DNA of 13,805 bases. It comes from Thermoleophilaceae bacterium (GTDB taxonomy: Bacteria; Actinomycetota; Thermoleophilia; Solirubrobacterales; Thermoleophilaceae). Both the position numbers and the translations under genes were made by a program. The first letter of the stretch is position 1. The number at the start of each line of letters is the position of its first letter. Positions 1 to 6,018 of the stretch are shown in pieces. The DNA lies in NCBI GenBank assembly GCA_013695885.1, contig JACCZP010000265.1, positions 1 through 13,805 of the forward strand. Reading direction: 5' to 3'. Below the pieces are notes generated by a model. The model was not told the DNA's origin. It searched no databases and saw only the letters and a program-made list of their open reading frames with translations.

Positions 1-260
1 GAGTACCAGTAGCGCTCGAAGTCGATCTTCTCGGTGAAGACCATGATCTGCTTGAAGATCCACTGGTCGTCCTGAGCGCGGAAGAACGCGTACCACTTCG
101 CACCGTACTCGAGCGAGGCCTCGGCCCACGGTTGCCAGATCTCCTGGAAGCGATCGGCCCGGAACGGCGTGCACTGCCAGACGATCTCGACCATCTGGTC
201 GCCGGCGACGATGTCCGAGGACGTGGCGGCCTCGCCCTCGAGGGGGCCGGTCCCGGTCAT
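1..260 (-). CDS. conserved small protein, 3' end cut by window edge
   Basis: Partial gene: 86 codons from an ATG at 260 run off the left edge with no stop. A good Shine-Dalgarno sequence (GGGAGG on the minus strand, 270-275) lies 9 bases before the ATG and fixes the start. After a polar N-terminus of about 20 residues the protein reads VEIVWQCTPFRADRF, then a Trp/Tyr/Phe-rich stretch, ending FTEKIDFERYWY. The aromatic-rich pattern with a closing 'dFerYW' resembles small dimeric alpha-beta barrel (ABM-like) proteins, but this is only a fold-level impression. It lies 46 bases downstream of ccr on the same strand, so the two are probably co-transcribed, and it may act alongside acyl-CoA carboxylation/reduction. 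I do not recognise a function. Confidence 0.72.
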   Translation of the reverse strand, partial: MTGTGPLEGEAATSSDIVAGDQMVEIVWQCTPFRADRFQEIWQPWAEASLEYGAKWYAFFRAQDDQWIFKQIMVFTEKIDFERYWY

Positions 261-269
261 CGCCCTGCG

Positions 270-275
270 CCTCCC
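270..275 (-). promoter_or_regulatory. ribosome binding site of the truncated small gene
   Basis: GGGAGG on the minus strand, 9 bases before the ATG at 260. It is one of only two strong Shine-Dalgarno sequences in the window and supports independent translation of this gene after ccr. Confidence 0.6.
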
Positions 276-306
276 AGTGCGAGGCGCGGCGCGAGGCCCC
301 GGCGCC

Positions 307-1593
307 TCACGCCCCGACCTCGGCGCGGATCGCGCCCGGCCCCTCCTCGGTGCGACCGAGGCCCTCCTCAGAGGCGCCCACGAGGATCGCGATCTTCCCG
401 AGGTGCTGGTTGTCGCGCAGGAGCTGGTGGGCCTCGGCGACCGACTCGAAGCCCATCGTCCTCCACAGCACCGGGCGGATGAGGCTCTGCTCGATCAGCT
501 CGTTGGCCTTGTTGGCCTGCCAGGCGTTGGCGAAGTGCGAGCCGATGATCTGCTTCTGGCGCATCCACAGGTAGCGCACGTCGAAATCGAGGTTGTAACC
601 GCTCGTGGCGCCGCAGATGACGACCTTGCCGAAGGGCTTCACCGCCAGCACCGACGTGGGGAACGTGGCCCGTCCGGAGTGCTCGAAGACGATGTCGGGC
701 GGGGCGCCGAGCTGCTCGGCCACCTCCTTGCAGAAGCGCCGCGACTCCTTGAACCGTGCCTTCTCCTCGTCGGGCGACTCGCCCCCGCGGCGAGCCATGC
801 CGTCGTACTCGCGACGGTCGATGTAGCCCACCGCTCCGAGGCGCTCGACGAGCTCGCCCTTCCGCTCGGAGGAGACCACGCCGAGCGCCCGCGCCCCGGC
901 GAGCTGGCAGAGCTGAACCGCGAAGACCCCGAGGCCGCCGGCCGCGCCCCACACGAGCACGCGGTCGCCGGCCTGGATGTTGCACTGGTCGATCAGCATC
1001 CGATAGGCCGTGAAGTAGGTGAGCCCGTAGGAGGCCGCCTCCTCCCACGTGAGGTTCTTCGGCTTGGGCAGGATCTGCTGGGCCTGCACCTTGCAGAACT
1101 GCGCGAACGAGCCCCAGGAGGTCTCGTAGCCCCAGATCTGCTGAGAGGGCGCGGCGAGCGGGTCGAGCCCGTGGACCTCGGGGTCCTCGTAGGAGGCCTG
1201 GTTGCAGTGCAGCACCACCTCGTCGCCGGGCTTCCAGCGGGTGACGCCATCGCCGCACTTCCAGACGATGCCCGAGGCGTCCGAGCCGCCGATGTGGTGG
1301 TCCTCCTCGGGGTGGTAGCGGAAGACCGACACCGGCTCGCCGAGCGCGGCCCACACGTTGTTGAAGTTGACCCCCGCGGCCATGACGCGGATGACCACCT
1401 CGAACGGGCCGGGCTCGGGCGGCTGGATGTCCTCGAGCTGGAAGGCGTCCCGGGGCTCGCCGAAGCGATCCTCGCGGATCACCCAGGCCGCCATCGACTC
1501 GGGCAGGGTGCCGGGCTCGACGTCCACCTCGGCGACGTTCTGGGGGTTCGCAGGGGGCGAAGCCCCCCGCGGTGTCAGGTCCGTCTGGGCCAT
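307..1593 (-). CDS. ccr: crotonyl-CoA carboxylase/reductase
   Basis: Predicted NADPH-dependent reductive carboxylation of crotonyl-CoA to (2S)-ethylmalonyl-CoA. This is the key step of the ethylmalonyl-CoA pathway and also a source of polyketide extender units; the enzyme is cytosolic. It is a medium-chain dehydrogenase/reductase of 428 aa, normal for Ccr. Visible features are an N-terminal GroES-like half with AAGVNFNNVWAALG (about 72-85) and GGSDASGIVW (102-111), the nucleotide-binding turn VLVWGAAGGLGVFAVQ (212-227), and the Ccr-typical C-terminal block RQKQIIGSHFANAWQAN (345-361). His353 in SHFAN is, from memory, the position of a CO2-pocket residue in the Kitasatospora enzyme. The ATG at 1593 is chosen because GGGAGGA (1604-1610) lies 10 bases upstream. 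An open frame continues 43 codons further, but it is Pro/Arg-rich and unlike the family. A downstream small gene probably shares the transcript. Confidence 0.93.
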   Translation of the reverse strand: MAQTDLTPRGASPPANPQNVAEVDVEPGTLPESMAAWVIREDRFGEPRDAFQLEDIQPPEPGPFEVVIRVMAAGVNFNNVWAALGEPVSVFRYHPEEDHHIGGSDASGIVWKCGDGVTRWKPGDEVVLHCNQASYEDPEVHGLDPLAAPSQQIWGYETSWGSFAQFCKVQAQQILPKPKNLTWEEAASYGLTYFTAYRMLIDQCNIQAGDRVLVWGAAGGLGVFAVQLCQLAGARALGVVSSERKGELVERLGAVGYIDRREYDGMARRGGESPDEEKARFKESRRFCKEVAEQLGAPPDIVFEHSGRATFPTSVLAVKPFGKVVICGATSGYNLDFDVRYLWMRQKQIIGSHFANAWQANKANELIEQSLIRPVLWRTMGFESVAEAHQLLRDNQHLGKIAILVGASEEGLGRTEEGPGAIRAEVGA

Positions 1594-1736
1594 TGCTGGT
1601 CGGTCCTCCCGTACAGGGGTCGGTGCCGGGGCGGCTACCCCGGGGTCCGCGGGCCGGCGGATGCTACCGGCGACGCCCCCGACGTCTCCGTGCGAGCGCT
1701 CCGCCGCGCACCTCGACGGCAAAGCGCCCTGGACGC
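1594..1736 (-). promoter_or_regulatory. ccr upstream region (largest gap in the window)
   Basis: This 143-base gap separates the lipoprotein stop from the ccr start and probably holds the ccr promoter. The best -10 candidate on the minus strand is TAGCAT (1661-1666), about 67 bases before the ATG. I see no convincing -35 at 16-18 bases from it. A short self-complementary ACCCCGGGGT lies at 1637-1646, but such GC palindromes are expected by chance here. No terminator with a T-run is visible for the upstream gene, so read-through from the lipoprotein gene is possible. Confidence 0.35.
1604..1610 (-). promoter_or_regulatory. ribosome binding site that fixes the ccr start
   Basis: GGGAGGA on the minus strand, 10 bases before the ATG at 1593. 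It decides between this start and longer in-frame alternatives reaching back to 1722. Confidence 0.7.
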
Positions 1737-2213
1737 TCAGGGCACCTGCACGTCGTCGCGGTTGCTCTGGCGGCCGCGTCCGACGAGGATCCGTCCGGGC
1801 TCGATGGTCCCGCGCTGGGCCTCCGGCGAGCCCGCGCTCAGCAGGTAGACCCCGTCAACGGACAGCGACCGCTGGAGGCTCGCGGTGTCAAGCGGGTTGA
1901 TCGGCCCGACCGTCTCCCGGACGCCGTTGCCGGTGAGCGAGATCGTGTGCGACTCGTCGTCCTGGTTCGAGACCACGACGACGATGGGCCCGGTGCCGAT
2001 GTTGTTCGGCTCGACGTCGACGCTGGTGCGGGTGATGACCGCGGTGAGCTGGATGGGCTGGGGCGGACGCGGCTCGTTCCGGAAGTCCTCGGTCCCGCAG
2101 GCCGTTCCCGACAGCCCGAGTGCCGCGACGGCGGCGGCGCCCAGCACGCGGGGCCGCGTCACGCAGTTGGGGATCCGTCCCCTCTGGACCTTCCTCCTCA
2201 TCCGGGGCGGCAC
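1737..2213 (-). CDS. small probable lipoprotein, cupredoxin-like beta fold possible
   Basis: A 158-aa protein with a basic N-terminus, a hydrophobic stretch PRVLGAAAVAALGLSGTAC (21-39) and a Cys at 39 that could be lipidated. The box is imperfect (GTAC rather than L-A-G-C), so the lipoprotein call is moderate. The mature part is rich in beta-type sequence (PIVVVVSNQDDESHTISLTG), reminiscent of small extracellular beta-sandwich or cupredoxin-like proteins. It lacks the Cys/Met/His ligand set of a copper site. The GTG at 2213 starts one base after the stop of the acyltransferase gene, suggesting translational coupling. A GTG at 2162 would give a shorter, more typical signal peptide (V18) and is a real alternative. 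No start has a strong Shine-Dalgarno. Function unknown. Confidence 0.68.
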   Translation of the reverse strand: MPPRMRRKVQRGRIPNCVTRPRVLGAAAVAALGLSGTACGTEDFRNEPRPPQPIQLTAVITRTSVDVEPNNIGTGPIVVVVSNQDDESHTISLTGNGVRETVGPINPLDTASLQRSLSVDGVYLLSAGSPEAQRGTIEPGRILVGRGRQSNRDDVQVP

Positions 2214-2214
2214 G

Positions 2215-3222
2215 CTATCCGAACCAGACGGACGTACGCGAGGCGAGGAGCCGGTCCACCTCGCGCTGGATGCGCCGCCGGACCTCTTCGGAGATCGAGC
2301 CGACGAGCGCCAGGTCGTCCGCGCCCTCGGGCCCGTAGGCCGTGAGATCGATCGGCTCTAGGAAGCGGATCTTGAGCTTGGCCGGGAGGTACATCAGGGC
2401 GGCGGCCAGTCCGAAGTGGGGGAAGGCGTGGTTCACCGGCACGTAGATGAGCCCGGTCAGGCGCTCGAGCGAGCGCGCGTGCGCGAAGATCGGCATGGCC
2501 TCCTCCGCGCCGACCACCGCCACCGGGACTATCGGCACGCCGGCCCGCAGCGCCGTGCGCACGAACCCGCCGCGCCCGAAGCGCCGCAGCTTGTAGCGCT
2601 GCCAGTAGAGCTTGCGCGTGCCCTTCTGCCCCTCGGGGAAGACGAGCGCGAGGCGCCCCTCGTCGGCGAGGAGCCGCTGGGCGTTGGCCGGATGCGCCGG
2701 CACGAGGCCGAGCTTCGTGGCGAGCATGCCGACCCCGGGATAGCCCTTGAACCAGTGCTCTCCCAGCACGTAGACCGGGCGTGGCGCGGGGTGCTCGTGG
2801 CGGATGGCCTGCATGATCATCGGCGCGTCCGGGGGGAGCGCTCCGGAGTGGTTCGACACGATCAGGGCGCCGCCTGCCCGGGGGACGTTCTCGACCCCCT
2901 CCTGCTCGACCCGGAACCAGTAGCGATAGTAGAAGTCGAGCACCGGCTCGATGAGGCCGACCACGCGCTCGGACCGCCCCCAGTCGTCCACCTCCCGCGC
3001 CGGCTCGGTGGCGGGCAGCAGCGCTCGCTCGGGCTCGGTGGGGGCCGAGCGCGTGGGGGGCGCGACGGGGTCGCCGCGCAGGGAGTCTGGACGGGGATCG
3101 AACGGGGCCGGGCCCTCCTCCGATCCGGCCGGCGCCCCGAGCGGGCCGCCGAGCAGAGGGCTCGTCGAGGCGAGGCGCCCGCGCGGCTCCTGCGCCCGCC
3201 GTCTGCTGGCCCGCGCCTCCAT
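2215..3222 (-). CDS. PlsC-type phospholipid/glycerolipid acyltransferase
   Basis: Predicted membrane-associated acyltransferase moving an acyl group from acyl-CoA or acyl-ACP to a glycerol-type lipid (lysophospholipid acyltransferase superfamily). It has 335 aa. Residues 1-80 are Pro/Ala/Glu/Arg-rich and probably disordered; the catalytic domain follows. The catalytic block is SNHSGALPPD (123-132) with His125 and Asp132, spaced HX6D rather than the classic HX4D, as I recall for the MGAT-like branch. FPEG (195-198) is the substrate-binding motif, followed by KGTRK. A further block is GVPIVPVAVVGAEE (228-241). The ATG at 3222 lies 6 bases after the stop of the YgfZ-like gene with no clear Shine-Dalgarno, so coupling is likely. 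A GTG at codon 78, just before the conserved region, is an alternative start. Substrate cannot be read from sequence. Confidence 0.9.
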   Translation of the reverse strand: MEARASRRRAQEPRGRLASTSPLLGGPLGAPAGSEEGPAPFDPRPDSLRGDPVAPPTRSAPTEPERALLPATEPAREVDDWGRSERVVGLIEPVLDFYYRYWFRVEQEGVENVPRAGGALIVSNHSGALPPDAPMIMQAIRHEHPAPRPVYVLGEHWFKGYPGVGMLATKLGLVPAHPANAQRLLADEGRLALVFPEGQKGTRKLYWQRYKLRRFGRGGFVRTALRAGVPIVPVAVVGAEEAMPIFAHARSLERLTGLIYVPVNHAFPHFGLAAALMYLPAKLKIRFLEPIDLTAYGPEGADDLALVGSISEEVRRRIQREVDRLLASRTSVWFG

Positions 3223-3228
3223 CCAGGG

Positions 3229-4164
3229 TCAGGCGAACGGCAGGGCGACGACCTCGGCACCGAGCCCGCGCTCGCCCACCGTCACGTGGTCGCCCGGATC
3301 GGCCTCGCGGCGGACGAGCGCGAGCGCGATCGGCCCGTGCTCGGGCGAGACGCAGGTCGAGCCGAGGCGCCCGAGCTCTTTCTCCTCGAGCCGGATCGGC
3401 TCCCCCGAGCGCGCCGGCTCGGAGAGCCGCAGGCCACGCAGGTGGCGGTTGGGGCGACCCTTGTAGTGCAGGCGCGCGACGGTCTCCTGGCCTACGTAGC
3501 AGCCCTTCGTGAACGAGACCGCGCGCTCGTTCAGGCCCGCCTCCTGGGGGATGGTCGAGCCGTCGAGCTCGAGCCCGAGGCGCGGCCGCCCCGACTCGAT
3601 CCGCACGCACTCGGCCGCCTCGGCGCCGACCTCGGGGACGCCGAGAGCGGTCCGCACCGCGGCGGCCGCGGTCGACGGGCAGAGCACGTCGACGCCCACG
3701 TCGGTGGCCACGTAGATGCCGTGCTCGCCCTCCACCCATGTGTGCTCGCGCTCGGCGGGGGATGTGTCGAGAACCTCACGCGCCGCGGGGCCGACCAGCG
3801 AGAGGATGGCCATCGCCTTCGTCTCGTCCTCGGAGCGCACGTCGCGTCCGATGGAGTACATGCGGACGGTCTGGGACAGCGGGCCCAGACCGGCGGACTC
3901 GGTGTCGAGGCGCAGCCAGTCGGGGCCGCGGAGCACTCGCAGGTCGGCCCGGATCCGGCCCTTCGGGTCGAGCAGCGTGGCGTAGCAGCCCTCGCCCACC
4001 GCGAGGGCCTCGACGTCGTTCGAGACCTGGCCCTGGAGGAACTCCGCCGCCTCGGCGCCCGTCAGCCGGAGCTTGCCGCGCTCGGAGCGGTCGACGAGCC
4101 CGACCTCGCGGCGCAGGAGCTCGTGATCCGACGAGGGGACGGCTGTCGGCCGGGCGGTGGGCAC
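3229..4164 (-). CDS. ygfZ: YgfZ/GcvT-like folate-binding protein (Fe-S cluster assembly/repair)
   Basis: A 311-aa protein of the YgfZ family, related to the GcvT aminomethyltransferase. The family binds tetrahydrofolate and helps assemble or repair certain Fe-S enzymes in the cytosol. The diagnostic signature is TKGCYVGQE (about residues 239-247, fits KGC[YW]xGQE), containing the conserved Cys. The N-terminal half shows the usual LTGAEAAEFLQGQVSNDV and GCYATLLDPKGRI blocks. The GTG at 4164 lacks a Shine-Dalgarno sequence. A TAGACT hexamer (4172-4177) sits 7 bases upstream, which would fit a leaderless transcript. It heads the minus-strand block and is followed after 6 bases by the acyltransferase gene. 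It may serve Fe-S enzymes elsewhere; no direct link to its neighbours is evident. Confidence 0.9.
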   Translation of the reverse strand: MPTARPTAVPSSDHELLRREVGLVDRSERGKLRLTGAEAAEFLQGQVSNDVEALAVGEGCYATLLDPKGRIRADLRVLRGPDWLRLDTESAGLGPLSQTVRMYSIGRDVRSEDETKAMAILSLVGPAAREVLDTSPAEREHTWVEGEHGIYVATDVGVDVLCPSTAAAAVRTALGVPEVGAEAAECVRIESGRPRLGLELDGSTIPQEAGLNERAVSFTKGCYVGQETVARLHYKGRPNRHLRGLRLSEPARSGEPIRLEEKELGRLGSTCVSPEHGPIALALVRREADPGDHVTVGERGLGAEVVALPFA

Positions 4165-4171
4165 GGCGTGG

Positions 4172-4177
4172 AGTCTA
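4172..4177 (-). promoter_or_regulatory. candidate -10 element of the ygfZ-like gene
   Basis: TAGACT on the minus strand, 7 bases before the GTG at 4164. This places a transcription start at or next to the start codon. No recognisable -35 accompanies it, so the call rests on the hexamer, the spacing and the absence of a Shine-Dalgarno sequence. Confidence 0.4.
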
Positions 4178-4188
4178 GGTCGGGCAAC

Positions 4189-4194
4189 TACGAT
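4189..4194 (+). promoter_or_regulatory. candidate -10 element of the 119-aa gene
   Basis: TACGAT on the plus strand, 8 bases before the GTG at 4203, again without an obvious -35 or Shine-Dalgarno. Together with TAGACT on the other strand it packs two divergent promoters into 38 bases. Confidence 0.4.
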
Positions 4195-4202
4195 CCCGGG
4201 CC

Positions 4203-4562
4203 GTGCTGGCGCCCGAGTTCAAGCGGATCGTGGAGGCCCTTCCTCCGGACTGGACGCACCTCGAGCTGGACCTGCGGATCTTCGAGGAGCACCGCTACAT
4301 CGAGGCGGCCACGCTGCTCGTCCAGGTGAACGCCCAGCCCTACTCCCACCACGACTGGCACTTCCGCCTCCTGGTCGCCCACGACTTCGGCCACGCCGCC
4401 GCCGCGGAGACCGTCCACGGCACCCTCACCCTGCTCGACCACGAGGCGATCCGCGGCGAGCTGGCGCTGCGGGAGGTGCGCTCGGGCCGGGTGGAGGTGT
4501 GGCCCATGTGGGGGCGCCCGGAGTCCGCGCGCGAGGAGTTCCGCCGGCGCCGGTGGCAGTAG
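4203..4562 (+). CDS. conserved-looking 119-aa protein of unknown function
   Basis: Soluble 119-aa protein starting at a GTG with no Shine-Dalgarno, probably leaderless. There is no signal peptide or membrane segment. The middle is rich in His and Asp (SHHDWHFRLLVAHDFGHAAA, about 48-67), then ETVHGTLTLLDHEAI; the C-terminus is basic and Trp-rich (VEVWPMWGRPE, REEFRRRRWQ). The cluster of His/Asp residues could suggest metal binding, but similar residues also occur in non-metal proteins and I do not recognise the family. Coding character (strong GC3, clean frame) and tight spacing to the next gene support it as real. The stop at 4560-4562 lies 14 bases before the receiver-like gene, suggesting an operon. 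Confidence 0.75.
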   Translation: MLAPEFKRIVEALPPDWTHLELDLRIFEEHRYIEAATLLVQVNAQPYSHHDWHFRLLVAHDFGHAAAAETVHGTLTLLDHEAIRGELALREVRSGRVEVWPMWGRPESAREEFRRRRWQ

Positions 4563-4576
4563 GGGGCCAGGCGCCC

Positions 4577-4966
4577 ATGCCCCGGATCGCCGTCCTCTGC
4601 CCGGACCTGCTGTTCGGGTCGCGGATCGAGGGCACGCTGGGCGCCGCCGGGCACGCGGTCGAGCGCTTCGGCGACGGTGCGGCGGTTCGGGCAGCCACGC
4701 CCGGATCCGATCTGCTCGTGGTGGATCTGACCACCGACGACGTGGAGCGCTGCGCGATGGTCGCCTCGATGCGGACCGGCGGTGAGCTCGACGGGGTTCC
4801 GGCGCTCGGCTTCTACTCCCACGTGGAGGTCGACGTGCGCCGCCGCGCGGAGGAAGCGGGCTTCGACATGGTCGTGCCCCGCTCGCGCATGGCGCGCGAG
4901 ATGCCGGCGCTGGTCGAGCGCCTGACCGGCGGAGGTCACTCCCCGCCGGACGCCACCACGCTGTAG
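4577..4966 (+). CDS. degenerate response-regulator receiver-like protein
   Basis: Stand-alone 129-aa protein with the alternating beta/alpha pattern of a CheY-like receiver: PRIAVLCPDLLFGSRIEGTL (2-21), DLLVVDLTTDD (45-55), GVPALGFYSHV (73-83), AGFDMVVPRSRM (94-105). Asp50 occupies the phospho-acceptor position at the end of beta3. The usual acidic pair after beta1 is reduced to a single Asp10, and the conserved Lys before Pro after beta5 is absent (VPRS). It may therefore be a pseudo-receiver working by protein contact. No output domain and no histidine kinase are nearby. It probably shares a transcript with the 119-aa gene. Its last 31 bases overlap the 3' end of the substrate-binding protein gene on the other strand. 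Confidence 0.75.
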   Translation: MPRIAVLCPDLLFGSRIEGTLGAAGHAVERFGDGAAVRAATPGSDLLVVDLTTDDVERCAMVASMRTGGELDGVPALGFYSHVEVDVRRRAEEAGFDMVVPRSRMAREMPALVERLTGGGHSPPDATTL

Positions 4967-5934
4967 TCGAATCCCTCGCGCGGCTCGGGGCGGCGCAGGA
5001 TCCCGAAGCGGCGGTCGAAACGTGCCCAGCCCTCGATGACCTCCGGGTCGAGCACGAGGGGCGGGCTGAACGCCGGCCGCAGGGCATCGAACTGGGCTCG
5101 CACTAGCGCCTGGTCGGCCGCGGAGAGACGGGCGATGTTGCGGATGGCGGGCTCGGGGTCGCGCAGGGCAGACTCGGTGCCCGCCCGGATGGCCGCGACC
5201 GCGCGTCCGATCAGCTCCCGGTCCTCGCTGAGCGTCTCGCGCGTGGTGGCCAGCACGAGCTCCGGATACCTCGGCGCCACCCGGTCCAGGCGCAGCTCGG
5301 TCGTACGGATTCCCTTCTCGCGGATGGCCACCCCCTCGACGTTCCAGAACGCGGTCACGGCGTCGAGCTTCCCGGCGACGAAGTTCGACACCGCGGAGAA
5401 GCCGACCGTGACCCGGCGCACGCGATCGGGGTCGCCCCCGTCGTCCTCGACGAGCGCGCGGAGCACCGCATCGTCGGAGGGAAGCCCGGCCACGCCCACG
5501 AGGCGACCCTCGAGGTCGCGCGGGCGCCGGATGCCCTCGCGGGCGATGACCGCGGCGAGTGGCCGCTGCACGAGCGCGGCCACCCCGATCACGTCCTCGC
5601 CGCGCTCGCGCGCCAGGCCGAGGTCGTGGATGTCCACCACCGCGAGGTCGGCGCGGCCGGCCACCAGGGTCCGCAGCGAGTCGGCGGAGTTCGTGGGCGG
5701 TCGAACCCTGAGGGCGACCCCCCGCGGGCGATCGAGGCGGCTGCGGCTGGCCGTGTAGATGCCGGCGTGCGCGGCGTTCGGGGTGAAGTCGAGCGCGAGG
5801 CGCACGTCGCGAGGAGCGGTGGGCTCGGGGGGCATCTCGCTCACGTCCTCCTGCCCGGCCCGCGCGCACGCGGCGGTGAGCAGGACGAGGACGACGGCGA
5901 GTGCGACGACGGCGTGCCGAGAAACGAGGAGCAT
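4936..5934 (-). CDS. ABC transporter substrate-binding lipoprotein, NMT1/THI5-like
   Basis: Predicted extracytoplasmic binding protein of 332 aa. It has a lipoprotein signal RHAVVALAVVLVLLTAAC (6-23, Cys23; box TAAC is slightly off consensus) followed by a polar linker. The mature protein opens with RLALDFTPNAAHAGIYTA, the hallmark of THI5/NMT1-like proteins such as ThiY that bind pyrimidine thiamine precursors. It continues with ADLAVVDIHDLGLARERG and AGKLDAVTAFWNVEGVAI, also typical of that group. Binding of a hydroxymethyl- or formylamino-pyrimidine is the best guess; riboflavin- or sulfonate-type ligands remain possible. The ATG at 5934 precedes the signal peptide. TACCGT (5945-5950) 10 bases upstream could be its -10. 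No permease or ATPase gene is next to it, so the rest of the transporter is elsewhere. Confidence 0.85.
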   Translation of the reverse strand: MLLVSRHAVVALAVVLVLLTAACARAGQEDVSEMPPEPTAPRDVRLALDFTPNAAHAGIYTASRSRLDRPRGVALRVRPPTNSADSLRTLVAGRADLAVVDIHDLGLARERGEDVIGVAALVQRPLAAVIAREGIRRPRDLEGRLVGVAGLPSDDAVLRALVEDDGGDPDRVRRVTVGFSAVSNFVAGKLDAVTAFWNVEGVAIREKGIRTTELRLDRVAPRYPELVLATTRETLSEDRELIGRAVAAIRAGTESALRDPEPAIRNIARLSAADQALVRAQFDALRPAFSPPLVLDPEVIEGWARFDRRFGILRRPEPREGFDYSVVASGGE

Positions 5935-6018
5935 GGGCGGCAGAACGGTAGAGCCGTACACTCCGCGGCCCGGGATGGTCGCAGCGGGGTCGACATCGAG
6001 TGCGGCGGCGCCGCGCCA
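5935..6018. promoter_or_regulatory. divergent promoter region between binding-protein gene and larB
   Basis: This 84-base gap between two divergent starts must carry both promoters. Candidate -10 hexamers are TACCGT on the minus strand (5945-5950, for the binding protein) and TACACT on the plus strand (5957-5962, about 56 bases before larB). Neither has a good -35. I see no riboswitch-like structure, including no TPP element. Confidence 0.3.

Noticed and set aside
293..308. Short hairpin (GAGGC/GCCTC) at the ccr stop as a possible terminator
   Set aside because: The stem is only 5 bases with no T-run, and the next gene follows 46 bases later on the same strand. It is within chance expectation.
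1637..1646. Palindrome ACCCCGGGGT upstream of ccr as an operator
   Set aside because: It is almost pure GC and short; palindromes of this kind are common by chance at this composition and no regulator adjoins it.
1594..1722. N-terminal extension of Ccr by 43 codons
   Set aside because: The residues are Arg/Pro/Ala-rich and unlike the family, and a strong Shine-Dalgarno sits directly before the ATG at 1593.
169..1848. Long plus-strand open frame (559 codons) opposite ccr
   Set aside because: Its translation is Arg/Ala/Leu/His-rich with no motif, and the other strand encodes an unmistakable Ccr. Such antisense frames are expected in DNA this GC-rich.
2416..4329. Long plus-strand open frame (637 codons) across the acyltransferase and ygfZ-like genes
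   Set aside because: It spans two clear genes on the other strand plus their divergent promoter and has no recognisable domain, so it is a composition artefact.
5626..6018. In-frame upstream extension of larB by 131 codons
   Set aside because: The extension reads antisense through the binding-protein gene and the promoter gap; LarB homology begins just after the ATG at 6019.
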